A stretch of 64,000 nt of DNA from Crocinitomicaceae bacterium (lineage in GTDB: Bacteria; Bacteroidota; Bacteroidia; Flavobacteriales_D; Crocinitomicaceae), in contig JADJGJ010000002.1 of the NCBI GenBank assembly GCA_016708105.1, forward strand, positions 806,001 to 870,000, given 5' to 3'. Position numbers and translations under genes: made by a program. Within the stretch, counting starts at the first letter, position 1. Each line of letters starts with the position of its first letter. Below are positions 26,881 to 35,647 of this stretch, in pieces. Below the pieces are notes generated by a model. It saw only the letters and a program-made list of their open reading frames with translations. It was not told the DNA's origin and did not search any database.

Positions 26881-27972
26881 ATGAAAAAAGTACTTTTTAT
26901 TGATCGTGATGGTACCTTAATTATTGAACCGCCTCAAGATTTTCAGGTTGATAGTTTAGAGAAGCTGGAGTTTATACCCGGTGTATTTTCAGCTTTGTCA
27001 AGAATAGCCGGTGAATTGGATTTTGAATTAGTCATGATTACAAATCAAGATGGTCTTGGTACGGCATCTTTTCCTGAAGACACATTTTGGCCGGCTCAAA
27101 ATAAAATGATAAAGGCTTTTGAAAATGAAGCCATAGTATTTTCTGATATCTTGATTGACAAGAGTTTTCCGCATGAAAATTTACCAACCAGAAAACCGGG
27201 AACAGGACTATTGACAAAGTATATTTATGGAAATTACGATCTACAAAATTCCTTTGTTATTGGTGACCGATTGACTGATGTTCAATTGGCAAATAATCTG
27301 GGTTGTAAATCAATCTATCTGGGTGATGATAATTTGGTTACTGCTGAGCTTTGTACCCAAAACTGGAGTGAGATTTATTCATTTCTGAAATCTGCGCCAA
27401 GAAAGTCATGCGTAAAACGAAAAACGGTTGAAACTGATATTGAAATTGAACTTAACTTGGATGGATCAGGTAAATCAAGTATTGAAACCGGCATAGGTTT
27501 TTTTAATCACATGTTAGAGCAAATTGCAAAACACGGAAACATGGATTTGCGTGTTCATGTTAAGGGTGATTTACACATTGATGAGCACCATACTATTGAA
27601 GATGTGGCACTGGCATTAGGTACAGCTTTCATTGATGCACTGGGTTCTAAAAAAGCTATTGAGCGTTATGGTTTTTTATTGCCAATGGATGATTGTTTGG
27701 CTCAGGTGGCAATTGATTTTGGAGGTAGACCTTGGTTAGTATGGGATGTAGATTTTAACCGTGAAAAAATTGGAGAAATGCCCAGTGAAATGTTCAAACA
27801 TTTTTTCAAATCTTTTAGTGATAATGCAAAATGCAATTTAAACGTGAAAGCTGAAGGTGAAAATGAGCATCACAAAATTGAAGCTATATTTAAAGCATTT
27901 GCAAAAGCGCTGAAAATGGCAAAGCAAAAGACGAATGATTATTCTATTCCAAGTACAAAGGGATTATTATGA
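26881..27972 (+). CDS. hisB: Bifunctional histidinol-phosphatase / imidazoleglycerol-phosphate dehydratase
   Basis: The 363-residue protein is a fusion of two enzymes. Residues 1-165 are a HAD phosphatase (LFIDRDGTLI, nucleophile Asp8 and acid/base Asp10; ITNQDG; FVIGDRLTDVQLA) that removes phosphate from histidinol phosphate. Residues ~175-363 are the IGP dehydratase with its two Mn-binding motifs, DEHHTIEDVALALG and ENEHHKIEAIFKAFAKAL. The fusion is the E. coli-like form and is common in Bacteroidota. It overlaps hisH by 4 bp. Confidence 0.97.
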   Translation: MKKVLFIDRDGTLIIEPPQDFQVDSLEKLEFIPGVFSALSRIAGELDFELVMITNQDGLGTASFPEDTFWPAQNKMIKAFENEAIVFSDILIDKSFPHENLPTRKPGTGLLTKYIYGNYDLQNSFVIGDRLTDVQLANNLGCKSIYLGDDNLVTAELCTQNWSEIYSFLKSAPRKSCVKRKTVETDIEIELNLDGSGKSSIETGIGFFNHMLEQIAKHGNMDLRVHVKGDLHIDEHHTIEDVALALGTAFIDALGSKKAIERYGFLLPMDDCLAQVAIDFGGRPWLVWDVDFNREKIGEMPSEMFKHFFKSFSDNAKCNLNVKAEGENEHHKIEAIFKAFAKALKMAKQKTNDYSIPSTKGLL

Positions 27973-28547
27973 TAGCAGTACTGAAATATAATGCGGGTAA
28001 TATCGGGTCGGTTCAAAATGCCTTGCAAAGATTGGGTTATGAATCGGTGGTTACTGATGATTTTGAGGTATTGTTGAATGCAGATAAAGTCATTTTTCCC
28101 GGTGTGGGTGAAGCTAGTTCGGCTATGAAATACCTGAAAGAAAAATCTTTGGATACCTTAATTAGATCATTGAAACAACCCGTACTTGGAATCTGTCTTG
28201 GACAACAATTGATGTGCGCTTTTTCTGAAGAGGGAAATGTAAATTGTTTGGGAATATTTAAAACGATAGTTAAAAAATTTCCTCCTCAGGATATTGTGCC
28301 GCACATGGGTTGGAATAATTTAACGCATCTCAAGGGTGCTCTATTTAATGGTATAAATGAACAGAATGATTTCTATTTTGTGCATAGTTATTATGCTGAA
28401 CTTTGTGAGACAACATCGGCCAACTGCAATTATATTGTGCCTTTTAGCGCCGCCCTGCAGATAAATAATTTTTATGCAACTCAATTTCACCCTGAAAAGT
28501 CTGGAAAAACCGGTGAAATTATATTACAGAATTTTTTAAAAATATAA
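27969..28547 (+). CDS. hisH: Imidazole glycerol phosphate synthase, glutaminase subunit
   Basis: HisH supplies ammonia from glutamine to HisF. The 192-residue protein is a class I glutamine amidotransferase: LKYNAGNIGSVQNALQRLG near the start, VIFPGVGEASSAM (oxyanion strand), LGICLGQQLM with the nucleophilic Cys, and the catalytic His-Glu in QFHPEKSG. It is 1 bp from hisA and forms a complex with HisF, which is encoded one gene further on. Confidence 0.96.
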   Translation: MIAVLKYNAGNIGSVQNALQRLGYESVVTDDFEVLLNADKVIFPGVGEASSAMKYLKEKSLDTLIRSLKQPVLGICLGQQLMCAFSEEGNVNCLGIFKTIVKKFPPQDIVPHMGWNNLTHLKGALFNGINEQNDFYFVHSYYAELCETTSANCNYIVPFSAALQINNFYATQFHPEKSGKTGEIILQNFLKI

Positions 28548-28548
28548 G

Positions 28549-29271
28549 ATGAGAATTATTCCTGCAATTGATATCATTGATGGTAAATGTGTGAGGCTTA
28601 CCAAAGGAGATTATGGAACCAAAAAAGTGTATCATGATGATCCAATAGAAGTAGCAAAGCAATTTGAAGCACACGGAATTGAATGTCTTCATTTAGTTGA
28701 TTTAGATGGAGCAAAGTCAAACAGAATCATCAATTATAATATCATTTCTTCTATAGCAACAAATACAAAATTGAAAATTGATTTTGGAGGAGGATTAAAA
28801 AGTGATGAGGATATACGAATTGCGTTTGAATCTGGCGCATCACAAGTTACGGGAGGAAGTATAGCAGTTAAAAACAAAGACTTATTTCTGACATGGATAT
28901 CGCGATATGGAGCTGATAAAATTATTCTTGGTGCTGATTGTCTCAATCGTAAAATTGCAACTCAGGGATGGTTGGAAAATTCAGAAATGGATGTAGTTAC
29001 TTTTATTGATGAGTATCAGAAGTGTGGAGTGAAATACGTGATCTGTACTGATATTTCTAAAGATGGAATGTTGCAAGGAACAGCCAATGAACTGTATCAA
29101 GAAATATTGAAAAACACACAAGTTAATTTAATTGCAAGCGGTGGTGTTTCATCGTTGAGTGATTTAGTAGAATTAAAAAAGATTGGCTGTGAAGGTGTAA
29201 TAGTGGGTAAAGCAATCTATGAAGGGCAAATTAACTTGGCAGAATTGAGTGAATTTTGTCTTAATAAATGA
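28549..29271 (+). CDS. hisA: ProFAR isomerase
   Basis: HisA isomerises ProFAR to PRFAR. The 240-residue beta/alpha barrel has the catalytic Asp near the start in IPAIDIIDGKCVRLTKGDY, the first phosphate-binding loop in KIDFGGGLKSDEDI, the second catalytic Asp in CTDISKDGM, and the C-terminal phosphate site in LIASGGVSSLSDL. The sequence is distinct from the related HisF barrel encoded next. Its ends are 1 bp from hisH and 51 bp from hisF, the largest gap inside the operon. Confidence 0.96.
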   Translation: MRIIPAIDIIDGKCVRLTKGDYGTKKVYHDDPIEVAKQFEAHGIECLHLVDLDGAKSNRIINYNIISSIATNTKLKIDFGGGLKSDEDIRIAFESGASQVTGGSIAVKNKDLFLTWISRYGADKIILGADCLNRKIATQGWLENSEMDVVTFIDEYQKCGVKYVICTDISKDGMLQGTANELYQEILKNTQVNLIASGGVSSLSDLVELKKIGCEGVIVGKAIYEGQINLAELSEFCLNK

Positions 29272-29322
29272 GCAATAAAAGATTCTTGTGTAACAACAAG
29301 TAGAACATAAAAAATAAAATAG

Positions 29323-30075
29323 ATGCTAAAAAAACGTATCATACCTTGTTTAGACATACAAAATGGACGAACAGTTAAGGGGGTAAATTTTGTTGATATA
29401 AAAGATGCCGGTGATCCTGTTGAGTTGGCAAAAAAATATTCAGAGCAAGGCGCTGATGAGCTAGTTTTTTTGGACATCACAGCCACAGAAGAGAAGAGAA
29501 AAACCCTGACAGACTTAGTAAAAAATGTTGCTGCGGTTATTAATATTCCGTTCACGGTGGGTGGTGGAATAAATTCTTTACTTGATGCTGAAGCTGTTAT
29601 TCATGCCGGTGCTGATAAGGTTAGTTTAAATTCAGCTGCCGTTAAAAACCCGAATTTGATTTCAGAAATTTCTGGTCAATATGGAAGTCAATGTGTGGTT
29701 GTTGCTATTGATACACGTTATGTGAATAATGAATGGATGGTATTTGTGGGTGGGGGTAAGGTACCAACCGGTCTCAGGGCTCTTGAATGGGCGCACACTG
29801 CAGAGCAGGCTGGTGCCGGAGAAATTCTGCTAACTTCTATGAATAGTGATGGAACTAAATCAGGTTTTTCCATTGATATTACCAAAACAATTTCTGAGTC
29901 TGTTGGTATTCCGGTGATAGCTTCAGGTGGGGCAGGAGTTGTAGAACACTTTAGAGATGTCTTCATTAACACAAAGGCGAGCGGTGCTTTGGCAGCAAGT
30001 ATTTTCCATTACAATGAAATTTCAATACCGGATTTAAAAAATTATTTAAAGTCACAAAATATTTCTGTACGATGA
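29323..30075 (+). CDS. hisF: Imidazole glycerol phosphate synthase, cyclase subunit
   Basis: HisF is the cyclase half of IGP synthase, using ammonia channelled from HisH to make IGP and AICAR. The 250-residue barrel begins RIIPCLDIQNGRTVKGVNF (catalytic Asp), with FLDITAT, FTVGGGINSLLDAE, LLTSMNSDGTKSGF (second catalytic Asp) and VIASGGAGVVEHF. The 51-bp gap after hisA is AT-rich without a convincing promoter. The stop overlaps the hisIE start by 4 bp. Confidence 0.97.
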   Translation: MLKKRIIPCLDIQNGRTVKGVNFVDIKDAGDPVELAKKYSEQGADELVFLDITATEEKRKTLTDLVKNVAAVINIPFTVGGGINSLLDAEAVIHAGADKVSLNSAAVKNPNLISEISGQYGSQCVVVAIDTRYVNNEWMVFVGGGKVPTGLRALEWAHTAEQAGAGEILLTSMNSDGTKSGFSIDITKTISESVGIPVIASGGAGVVEHFRDVFINTKASGALAASIFHYNEISIPDLKNYLKSQNISVR

Positions 30076-30659
30076 AACCTGATTTTACAAAAGAAAATGG
30101 ATTGGTTCCTGTTATTGTTCAGGATTCAATTTCTATGCATGTGCTAATGCTAGGCTATATGAATGAAGAGGCCTTTGCCAAAACATTGTCTGAAAGACGA
30201 GTTACTTTTTTCAGCAGATCCAAAAACCGATTATGGACAAAGGGTGAAACATCAGGAAACTTTTTAAACGTTGAAAACATTCGTCTTGATTGTGATCAGG
30301 ATGCGATCTTGATTTCTGCAACACCTAATGGACCAACTTGTCATACCGGATCACAATCATGTTTCGGAGACGCTAGTTCAAAAGGTTTCATTTATCAACT
30401 AGAGAAAACTATTTCTGAAAGAATTGATTCTGATGACCCTAATTCATATACAAATAAACTTTACAAAAGAGGCATTAATAAAGTTGCACAAAAAGTGGGT
30501 GAAGAGGCTGTAGAGCTTGTGATTGAATCTAAGGACCAGAATGATGAATTATTTTTGAATGAAGCAGCTGATCTGATGTATCATTTTTTAATTCTTTTGA
30601 AGGCAAAAAATCTTTCTTTATCTAACGTGGAAGATGTATTGGCTGCGCGGTCAAAATGA
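30072..30659 (+). CDS. hisIE: Bifunctional PR-AMP cyclohydrolase / PR-ATP pyrophosphatase
   Basis: The 195-residue protein fuses HisI (residues 1-105: LMLGYMNEEAFAKTL, FFSRSKNRLWTKGETSGN, the metal ligands in LDCDQDA and the Cys in PTCHTGSQSCF) to HisE (residues ~110-195: VGEEAVELVIE and NEAADLMYHFLILL, the MazG-like all-alpha fold). It performs steps two and three of the pathway. It is the last his gene; only 2 bp separate it from the convergent ATPase gene, so no terminator fits between them. Confidence 0.96.
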   Translation: MKPDFTKENGLVPVIVQDSISMHVLMLGYMNEEAFAKTLSERRVTFFSRSKNRLWTKGETSGNFLNVENIRLDCDQDAILISATPNGPTCHTGSQSCFGDASSKGFIYQLEKTISERIDSDDPNSYTNKLYKRGINKVAQKVGEEAVELVIESKDQNDELFLNEAADLMYHFLILLKAKNLSLSNVEDVLAARSK

Positions 30660-30661
30660 TA

Positions 30662-31867
30662 TTACAACAAGAGAATGTCTTTGCCTGCTATGACATGCAC
30701 TGTTACTTTTTCATGAACAAATGTTTCACTTTGATTTTTAGTGAGAATATATGCTTTTTTCATTTTAAAGAAATGAGCTGCTTCAGTCAATCCTGCTAGT
30801 TCGCGGTCTAGATTATCTGAGTTCAATTCTTCGCATACCTGTATTGTATGGATGCATTTATTTTTGTCCATAACAACGAAATCACATTCGGTTTTTTCTC
30901 GGAAGTAATATAATTGTTGATATTTTTGACGCAAATAAAGATATACTGTATTCTCAAGCAATCTTCCCTTGTCTTTGCTAAAACTTAGCGAGTTTGCGTT
31001 TATCAGTCCGCTATCTATTGCATAGACTTTTCTAGGATTGACTGAAACACTTTTTGCAGAGTAACTGAAACGTGGTAAAAAGAAAAGCAAATAGGAGTCT
31101 TCTAACCAGGCAAGATACCCTACAACAGAATTTGTGCTACCCACTGAGAATGTGCGTCGCAGACTGTTGAAGGTGGTTTCTTTGGCTATATTGGATATTA
31201 AAAACAAGGTCATATCCATCAGTGTTTTGTTGTTGCGTATAGCGTACCGTATAGCAATGTCTCGCAGAACTATGTCTTTTAATAATGTTTGCAACATTTC
31301 TTGATTATAATCTCTGAGATATTCAGGGAACCCACCATGTTCAATATATTTTTCAAAACTTGCGGTTGTGTTTTTTAATTTCTTGTGGATGAGAAATTCA
31401 CTATATGAAAATGGAAATAGTTCATGGTGAAGGTGGCGTCCAGTTAAACGAGTACCTAATTCTTTACTTAAGAGAGATGCGTTAGAACCTGTTATGTACA
31501 CTTTTTCTCCTCGATCATGTAATTGTCTTATGAATATCTCCCATCGCGGAACATTTTGGATTTCATCAAAGAAATAGGCTGATTTACCGCGTCCCATTAT
31601 TTCATCAAGTTTCTGAAAGTCTTTCACATCAAAACCAAAAACTCTCGGATCTTCAAAATTGAAATACGCTATATTTTTTTTGTGTTTTGCCATGAGTTGT
31701 TTCATGAGCGTACTTTTGCCACACCGGCGTATGCCTGAGATTACTTCCACGTGGTTTCCGCCTTTACCAAATTTGCCAAGATATTGACGTGATGTGGCTC
31801 CTATATCTTTTAATATTTCTTGTTGTTGAAATACGTACGCGTTTTCTATTTCTTGTTTGAGTACCAT
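30662..31867 (-). CDS. AAA ATPase with DUF4143 C-terminal domain
   Basis: This 401-residue protein has an AAA_14-type ATPase core: Walker A ISGIRRCGKSTLMKQL (residues ~44-59), Walker B YFFDEIQNVPRWE, sensor-like VYITGSNASLL, and an arginine region TRLTGRHLHHELFPFSYSEFL. The C-terminal DUF4143 region (residues ~200-400) has the nuclease-like EKTECDFVV segment resembling restriction-endonuclease-fold proteins. The family is widespread and often mobile; its function is unknown, with toxin, defence and transport-related roles suggested. It is convergent with the his operon, and its upstream region is unusually long and repetitive. Confidence 0.85.
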   Translation of the reverse strand: MVLKQEIENAYVFQQQEILKDIGATSRQYLGKFGKGGNHVEVISGIRRCGKSTLMKQLMAKHKKNIAYFNFEDPRVFGFDVKDFQKLDEIMGRGKSAYFFDEIQNVPRWEIFIRQLHDRGEKVYITGSNASLLSKELGTRLTGRHLHHELFPFSYSEFLIHKKLKNTTASFEKYIEHGGFPEYLRDYNQEMLQTLLKDIVLRDIAIRYAIRNNKTLMDMTLFLISNIAKETTFNSLRRTFSVGSTNSVVGYLAWLEDSYLLFFLPRFSYSAKSVSVNPRKVYAIDSGLINANSLSFSKDKGRLLENTVYLYLRQKYQQLYYFREKTECDFVVMDKNKCIHTIQVCEELNSDNLDRELAGLTEAAHFFKMKKAYILTKNQSETFVHEKVTVHVIAGKDILLL

Positions 31868-32602
31868 ACTTTATTCTTGCTGATTATATTAAATTAAGTT
31901 ACTGTTCCTTCTGGTATTCTCTTCTAATTTCAATTGGGTGTATATATCTTCCCCTTTAGCTTAAATCATTACTCTATGCATAACGGTTACTGCTCTATAC
32001 GTCAAATATCCACTAAAAAAAGATAAATATGTATTATGGTAAAATACAAGGATAAATAGTATTAGTGTACAAGAGTTTATAAAACCAATGAACAACAGAT
32101 TATATTCTTAATTCACAAATATGTATATTACTAAGATACAAAAATATATATTACAAATATAAAAAAAATATATTAGTAAAGTACAAAGGCATATATTTCA
32201 AAAATACAAAAGTATATATTACTAAAATACAAAAGTATATTATATTAAAATACAAAATGGTATTAAAAAACAGAACAGTATATTGCTAATGAGCTAAAGA
32301 ATGATTAGAAATGAAAAGAATTTCTTTACGTTAAATATGATGCAATTACTATAAACAAAGACGTAGCTCACCCGTGCTCTTGTACAGTTCATTGTATGGT
32401 GTGTTTGCATAAAAACCTGGCAGTGCTGCGCCGATATCTTATTGTTGTAGACTTATTGCGATATAACAACACCTGAACTATATCTGATGAAATACAATGT
32501 AGTCAACTACGATAGTTGATGTATTGATCGCATTTAATGCGGATTATAATATAGATTCACGGTATAACCCTTTTTATCTAATTGCGTACAAATACCTGAC
32601 AC
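31868..32602. other. 735-bp AT-rich intergenic region
   Basis: This is the longest non-coding stretch in the window. It lies between the divergent DUF4143 ATPase and ZIP transporter genes. The central part (32115-32262) holds the ~22-bp-period repeat listed separately. I see no convincing ORF, tRNA or riboswitch in the remainder, and no clear promoter close to either start codon. Confidence 0.7.
32115..32262. repeat. Degenerate ~22-bp-period tandem repeat with promoter-like cores
   Basis: Units resembling TATATTACTAAAATACAAAAG recur; the ACAAAA cores lie near 32138, 32182, 32206, 32229 and 32251, with a spacing of 22-24 bp or twice that. On the minus strand five sites read TAnnTTTG (32139-32146, 32154-32161, 32199-32206, 32207-32214, 32230-32237), the Bacteroidota -7 element, all facing the DUF4143 gene. 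The whole tract is almost entirely A and T, so some of these matches are expected by chance. Confidence 0.6.
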
Positions 32603-33412
32603 ATGGAAAGTTTACTTCAATATCATCCGGTTTGGTTGGCACTTGGCGCTACGCTTTTTACGTGGTTAGTAACGGCTGCAGGTGCGAGTTTGGTGTTTTT
32701 TTTTAAAACGGTCAACCGTAGAATTTTGAATGCCATGCTGGGATTTGCTGCTGGAGTTATGATAGCAGCAAGTTTCTGGTCTCTTCTTGCGCCATCAATT
32801 GAAATAGCTGAAGAAGCGGGCATGATTCCTTGGTTACCTGCCTTGGTTGGTTTTCTGTCAGGGGCTGGGTTTTTATTATTGTTTGACCAGATATTACCTC
32901 ACGTACATCCCCGGATGAAAACTGAACAGTCAGAAGGGATAAAAACATCTTGGAATCGCAGCGTACTACTTATAATGGCCATTACGTTGCACAATATTCC
33001 TGAAGGTTTGGCTGTTGGTGTGGCATTTGGTGCCTTAGTTGGAAATCCGGATATTCAATTATTAGGTACGGCAATTGCCTTGACCATTGGTATTGGATTG
33101 CAAAATTTCCCTGAAGGCGCTGCTGTTTCTATTCCGCTCAGACGTGAGGGATTTACTCGTAGAAGAGCTTTTTTTTATGGACAGATCTCAGGTATTGTTG
33201 AACCCATTGCAGGTGTCATTGGTGCATTACTGGTTGTTTACATTGAACCTATGTTGCCTTTTGCGCTGGCATTTGCTGCCGGAGCAATGATTTTTGTGGT
33301 GGTTGAAGAATTGATACCTGAATCTCAATATGGAACGGGATCAGATTTATCTACCATCGGAGCCATCATAGGTTTTGCTGTCATGATGCTTTTAGACGTT
33401 GCTTTGGGATAA
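32603..33412 (+). CDS. ZIP-family divalent metal transporter
   Basis: The 269-residue integral membrane protein has about eight hydrophobic helices and the ZIP signature in helix 4 (MAITLHNIPEGLAVGVAFG), with the matching helix 5 motif (GIGLQNFPEGAAVSIPL). The HNxPEG and QNFPEG pair supplies the metal-binding His, Asn and Glu. A short His-containing cytoplasmic loop (LPHVHPRMKTEQSEG) lies between helices 3 and 4. It likely imports Zn or another divalent ion across the inner membrane. The ATG at 32603 is chosen because it opens directly into the first helix. Confidence 0.92.
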   Translation: MESLLQYHPVWLALGATLFTWLVTAAGASLVFFFKTVNRRILNAMLGFAAGVMIAASFWSLLAPSIEIAEEAGMIPWLPALVGFLSGAGFLLLFDQILPHVHPRMKTEQSEGIKTSWNRSVLLIMAITLHNIPEGLAVGVAFGALVGNPDIQLLGTAIALTIGIGLQNFPEGAAVSIPLRREGFTRRRAFFYGQISGIVEPIAGVIGALLVVYIEPMLPFALAFAAGAMIFVVVEELIPESQYGTGSDLSTIGAIIGFAVMMLLDVALG

Positions 33413-33440
33413 AAAAAACCCGATCATGTTGACCGGGTTT
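33411..33440 (-). terminator. Terminator between convergent ZIP and OmpA genes
   Basis: The short stem AACCCG / CGGGTT with an 11-nt loop is followed on the minus strand by a run of eight T, so it mainly ends the OmpA gene. On the plus strand the tail is only TTTCC, so termination of the ZIP transcript is weaker. Confidence 0.6.
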
Positions 33441-33458
33441 CCAATGTGAATTCAAATT

Positions 33459-35528
33459 TTAATTTCCAACAATTTCAAATTCTGTTCTTCTGTTTTCTTG
33501 TCTGCCCTCAGCAGTATCGTTGCTTGCCACCGGACGATCGGAGCCGTATCCTTTGGCTACCAGTCTCGATTTGTTGATTCCTTTGCTCACTAAATAATCA
33601 ACAACTGCTTGCGCTCTATCTTGTGATAACTGTTGATTCAATGTTGCAGAACCGGTGTTGTCAGTATGCCCTGATAATTCAATTTTTAGAGTTGGTACAT
33701 CATTTAGTAATTTAACTAAACGATCAAGCTCAGGATATGATTCAGGACGAATGGTAGATTTACCGGTGTCAAAGAATACGTTACGCAATGCAATTTTACT
33801 TCCTACTTTGATGTTCTTCAATTCAATTGTTTTATTCACCAAGTTGTAATCTGCAGTAGAAGGGATGTCAAAATTTTCTGAGTGGAAAAGGTATCCATCA
33901 GCCTTCACGGCAATTCCGTAATTTCCGCCTGCGCTAAGTGAAATCAAGAATTTTCCGGTGGCACTATTGGTTACAAATGTTTCAATCACTTTACCGCTTG
34001 CATTGTCTGTAATTTCAATGCTTGCTTCAACAGGTTTTTTTGTTAATGCATCAACAGTAATTCCTTTAAATACGGTAAGGTTAATTGTTGCTGCAACCTT
34101 TACTTCTCCTGCAAGTTCAGGATCTTGGATAGGACGAGCAAGTGATGCTAACAAATAATCTTGCGTAACCAATGATGGTTTCTTTTCCGGTCCCCAAAAA
34201 GTAACTTTATAGATATCAAATCCTCCTTTTCCACCGGCTCTGTTTGAAGAAATGTAGGCGTATTTACCATTTGCTGTTGCGGCAAAGAAATAATCATCAT
34301 ATTGTGAGTTGATCGGATATCCCAAGTTGATTGGTGCACTCCAGCTTCCTCCTTTTTTCTTGCTCATAAAAATGTCATAACCTCCCATTGAATTAAAACC
34401 TTCTGATGCAAAATACATCGTTTTACCATCAGGGTGCATATACACGGGTCCGTCATTAAATGCTGAACTTACTTCAGATACTTTTGTTGGCATAGAGTAT
34501 TCACGGTTGCGTTTCACAACAGGGCCTGACACATAAATATCATAACCTGCGGTACCACCTTCATTGTCTTTAGCATAGTAAATGAGCTTATCATCAAAAT
34601 CATAAGAAGCAAAAAGTTCATTTGATTTCAAATTGATATTAGAAGAAAAACTTACTGATCCTGTCCAATCTGCTCCTTTCAAAAATGCTTCAAAGATGTC
34701 ATAGTTTCCATTGGCGTTTAAAACACTATACAATAATTTGGTTCCATTATAAGAAAGATTACTTGAGATATCATCCTGAGTTGTGTTTACTGTTCCGCTT
34801 AATCCTCGTGGTGATTGCCATACTCCGTCAACCATGGTTGAAGAATAAATATCAGCGTCATAATTTCCAACTTCATCCGGTGTATGACCGTTTGGTCGGT
34901 TAGATGTGAAGATGATTTCTTCTCCATCCATAGTAATTGAAGGCGCATAGTCATCTTGTTCTGAAGAAAGTTCTGGCACTAAATCAACCCAGGCACGAAC
35001 CGGACTAGCAGTAAGAGTTTTAGCTGAAGCGCACTCATCTTTGCGCTGCTCAGTAAATTTATTGAACAAATCAGCCTTCTTATAGTCGGTTTCAAATGCA
35101 ATAAAATGTTTTACCGCTTCATCATATTTTCCATCTAATTGACATGCAAATCCCATATAGTATTTCATGAAATGATGACAAAGTGGATTTAATTCATACG
35201 CTCTATAGATGTATGGAATTGCCTTCACTTTATACGATGAATGCGCATAACAAACGCCCATTTTAAAATTTAATTCTGCGCTGTTTGGATTAAACTTGTA
35301 CGCTTTTTCAAATTGTTCAAGAGCTTTCCAGTAATGTAATTTCGGACTCTTTACAATAAACACTTGCTCGTTTCCTAAAAGCCAGAACTCAGTTCCTTTT
35401 TCATACGCTTCTAATGCTGCCTGAAAACCTTCTTTATTGTCTTTAAAGTTTGATGCTTTAAATTCAACATCTTGAGCAGTTGCCTGCAGTGAAGCTAAAA
35501 TGATGATGAAGAATATTATTTTTTTCAT
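33459..35528 (-). CDS. OmpA-family protein with TPR, propeller and carboxypeptidase-regulatory domains (PorE-like)
   Basis: The 689-residue protein has a Sec signal (MKKIIFFIIILASLQATAQ) and a TPR region (residues ~25-160). A PD40/WD40-type propeller follows (EEIIFTSNRPNG, KTMYFASEGFNSMGGYDIF, KYAYISSNRAGGKGGFDIY), then a carboxypeptidase-regulatory-like domain (residues ~485-560). The C-terminal OmpA domain carries NVFFDTGKSTIRPESYPELDRL and LSGHTDNTGSATLNQQLSQDRAQAV. This domain order is that of PorE, the peptidoglycan-linked T9SS component, but there is no lipobox Cys, and Bacteroidota encode several such paralogues. I therefore leave the symbol empty. Confidence 0.82.
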   Translation of the reverse strand: MKKIIFFIIILASLQATAQDVEFKASNFKDNKEGFQAALEAYEKGTEFWLLGNEQVFIVKSPKLHYWKALEQFEKAYKFNPNSAELNFKMGVCYAHSSYKVKAIPYIYRAYELNPLCHHFMKYYMGFACQLDGKYDEAVKHFIAFETDYKKADLFNKFTEQRKDECASAKTLTASPVRAWVDLVPELSSEQDDYAPSITMDGEEIIFTSNRPNGHTPDEVGNYDADIYSSTMVDGVWQSPRGLSGTVNTTQDDISSNLSYNGTKLLYSVLNANGNYDIFEAFLKGADWTGSVSFSSNINLKSNELFASYDFDDKLIYYAKDNEGGTAGYDIYVSGPVVKRNREYSMPTKVSEVSSAFNDGPVYMHPDGKTMYFASEGFNSMGGYDIFMSKKKGGSWSAPINLGYPINSQYDDYFFAATANGKYAYISSNRAGGKGGFDIYKVTFWGPEKKPSLVTQDYLLASLARPIQDPELAGEVKVAATINLTVFKGITVDALTKKPVEASIEITDNASGKVIETFVTNSATGKFLISLSAGGNYGIAVKADGYLFHSENFDIPSTADYNLVNKTIELKNIKVGSKIALRNVFFDTGKSTIRPESYPELDRLVKLLNDVPTLKIELSGHTDNTGSATLNQQLSQDRAQAVVDYLVSKGINKSRLVAKGYGSDRPVASNDTAEGRQENRRTEFEIVGN

Positions 35529-35647
35529 GATTGATTTTTTTAAATGTTTATTTCAGCTATGATGATGTCGTTATAATACATCTTGATAACCTGATAAAAA
35601 AATTAAGTTTTATAATTTCATTTTACTCTTGCTGATATTCTGCTTAT

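Noticed and set aside
30662..31867. DUF4143 ATPase as part of a mobile or defence island
   Set aside because: No integrase, IS ends, toxin-antitoxin partner or tRNA site lies beside it; it sits between a his operon and a metal transporter.
32115..32262. CRISPR array
   Set aside because: The units are degenerate, ~22 bp long without separate spacers, nearly pure A/T, and no cas genes are nearby.
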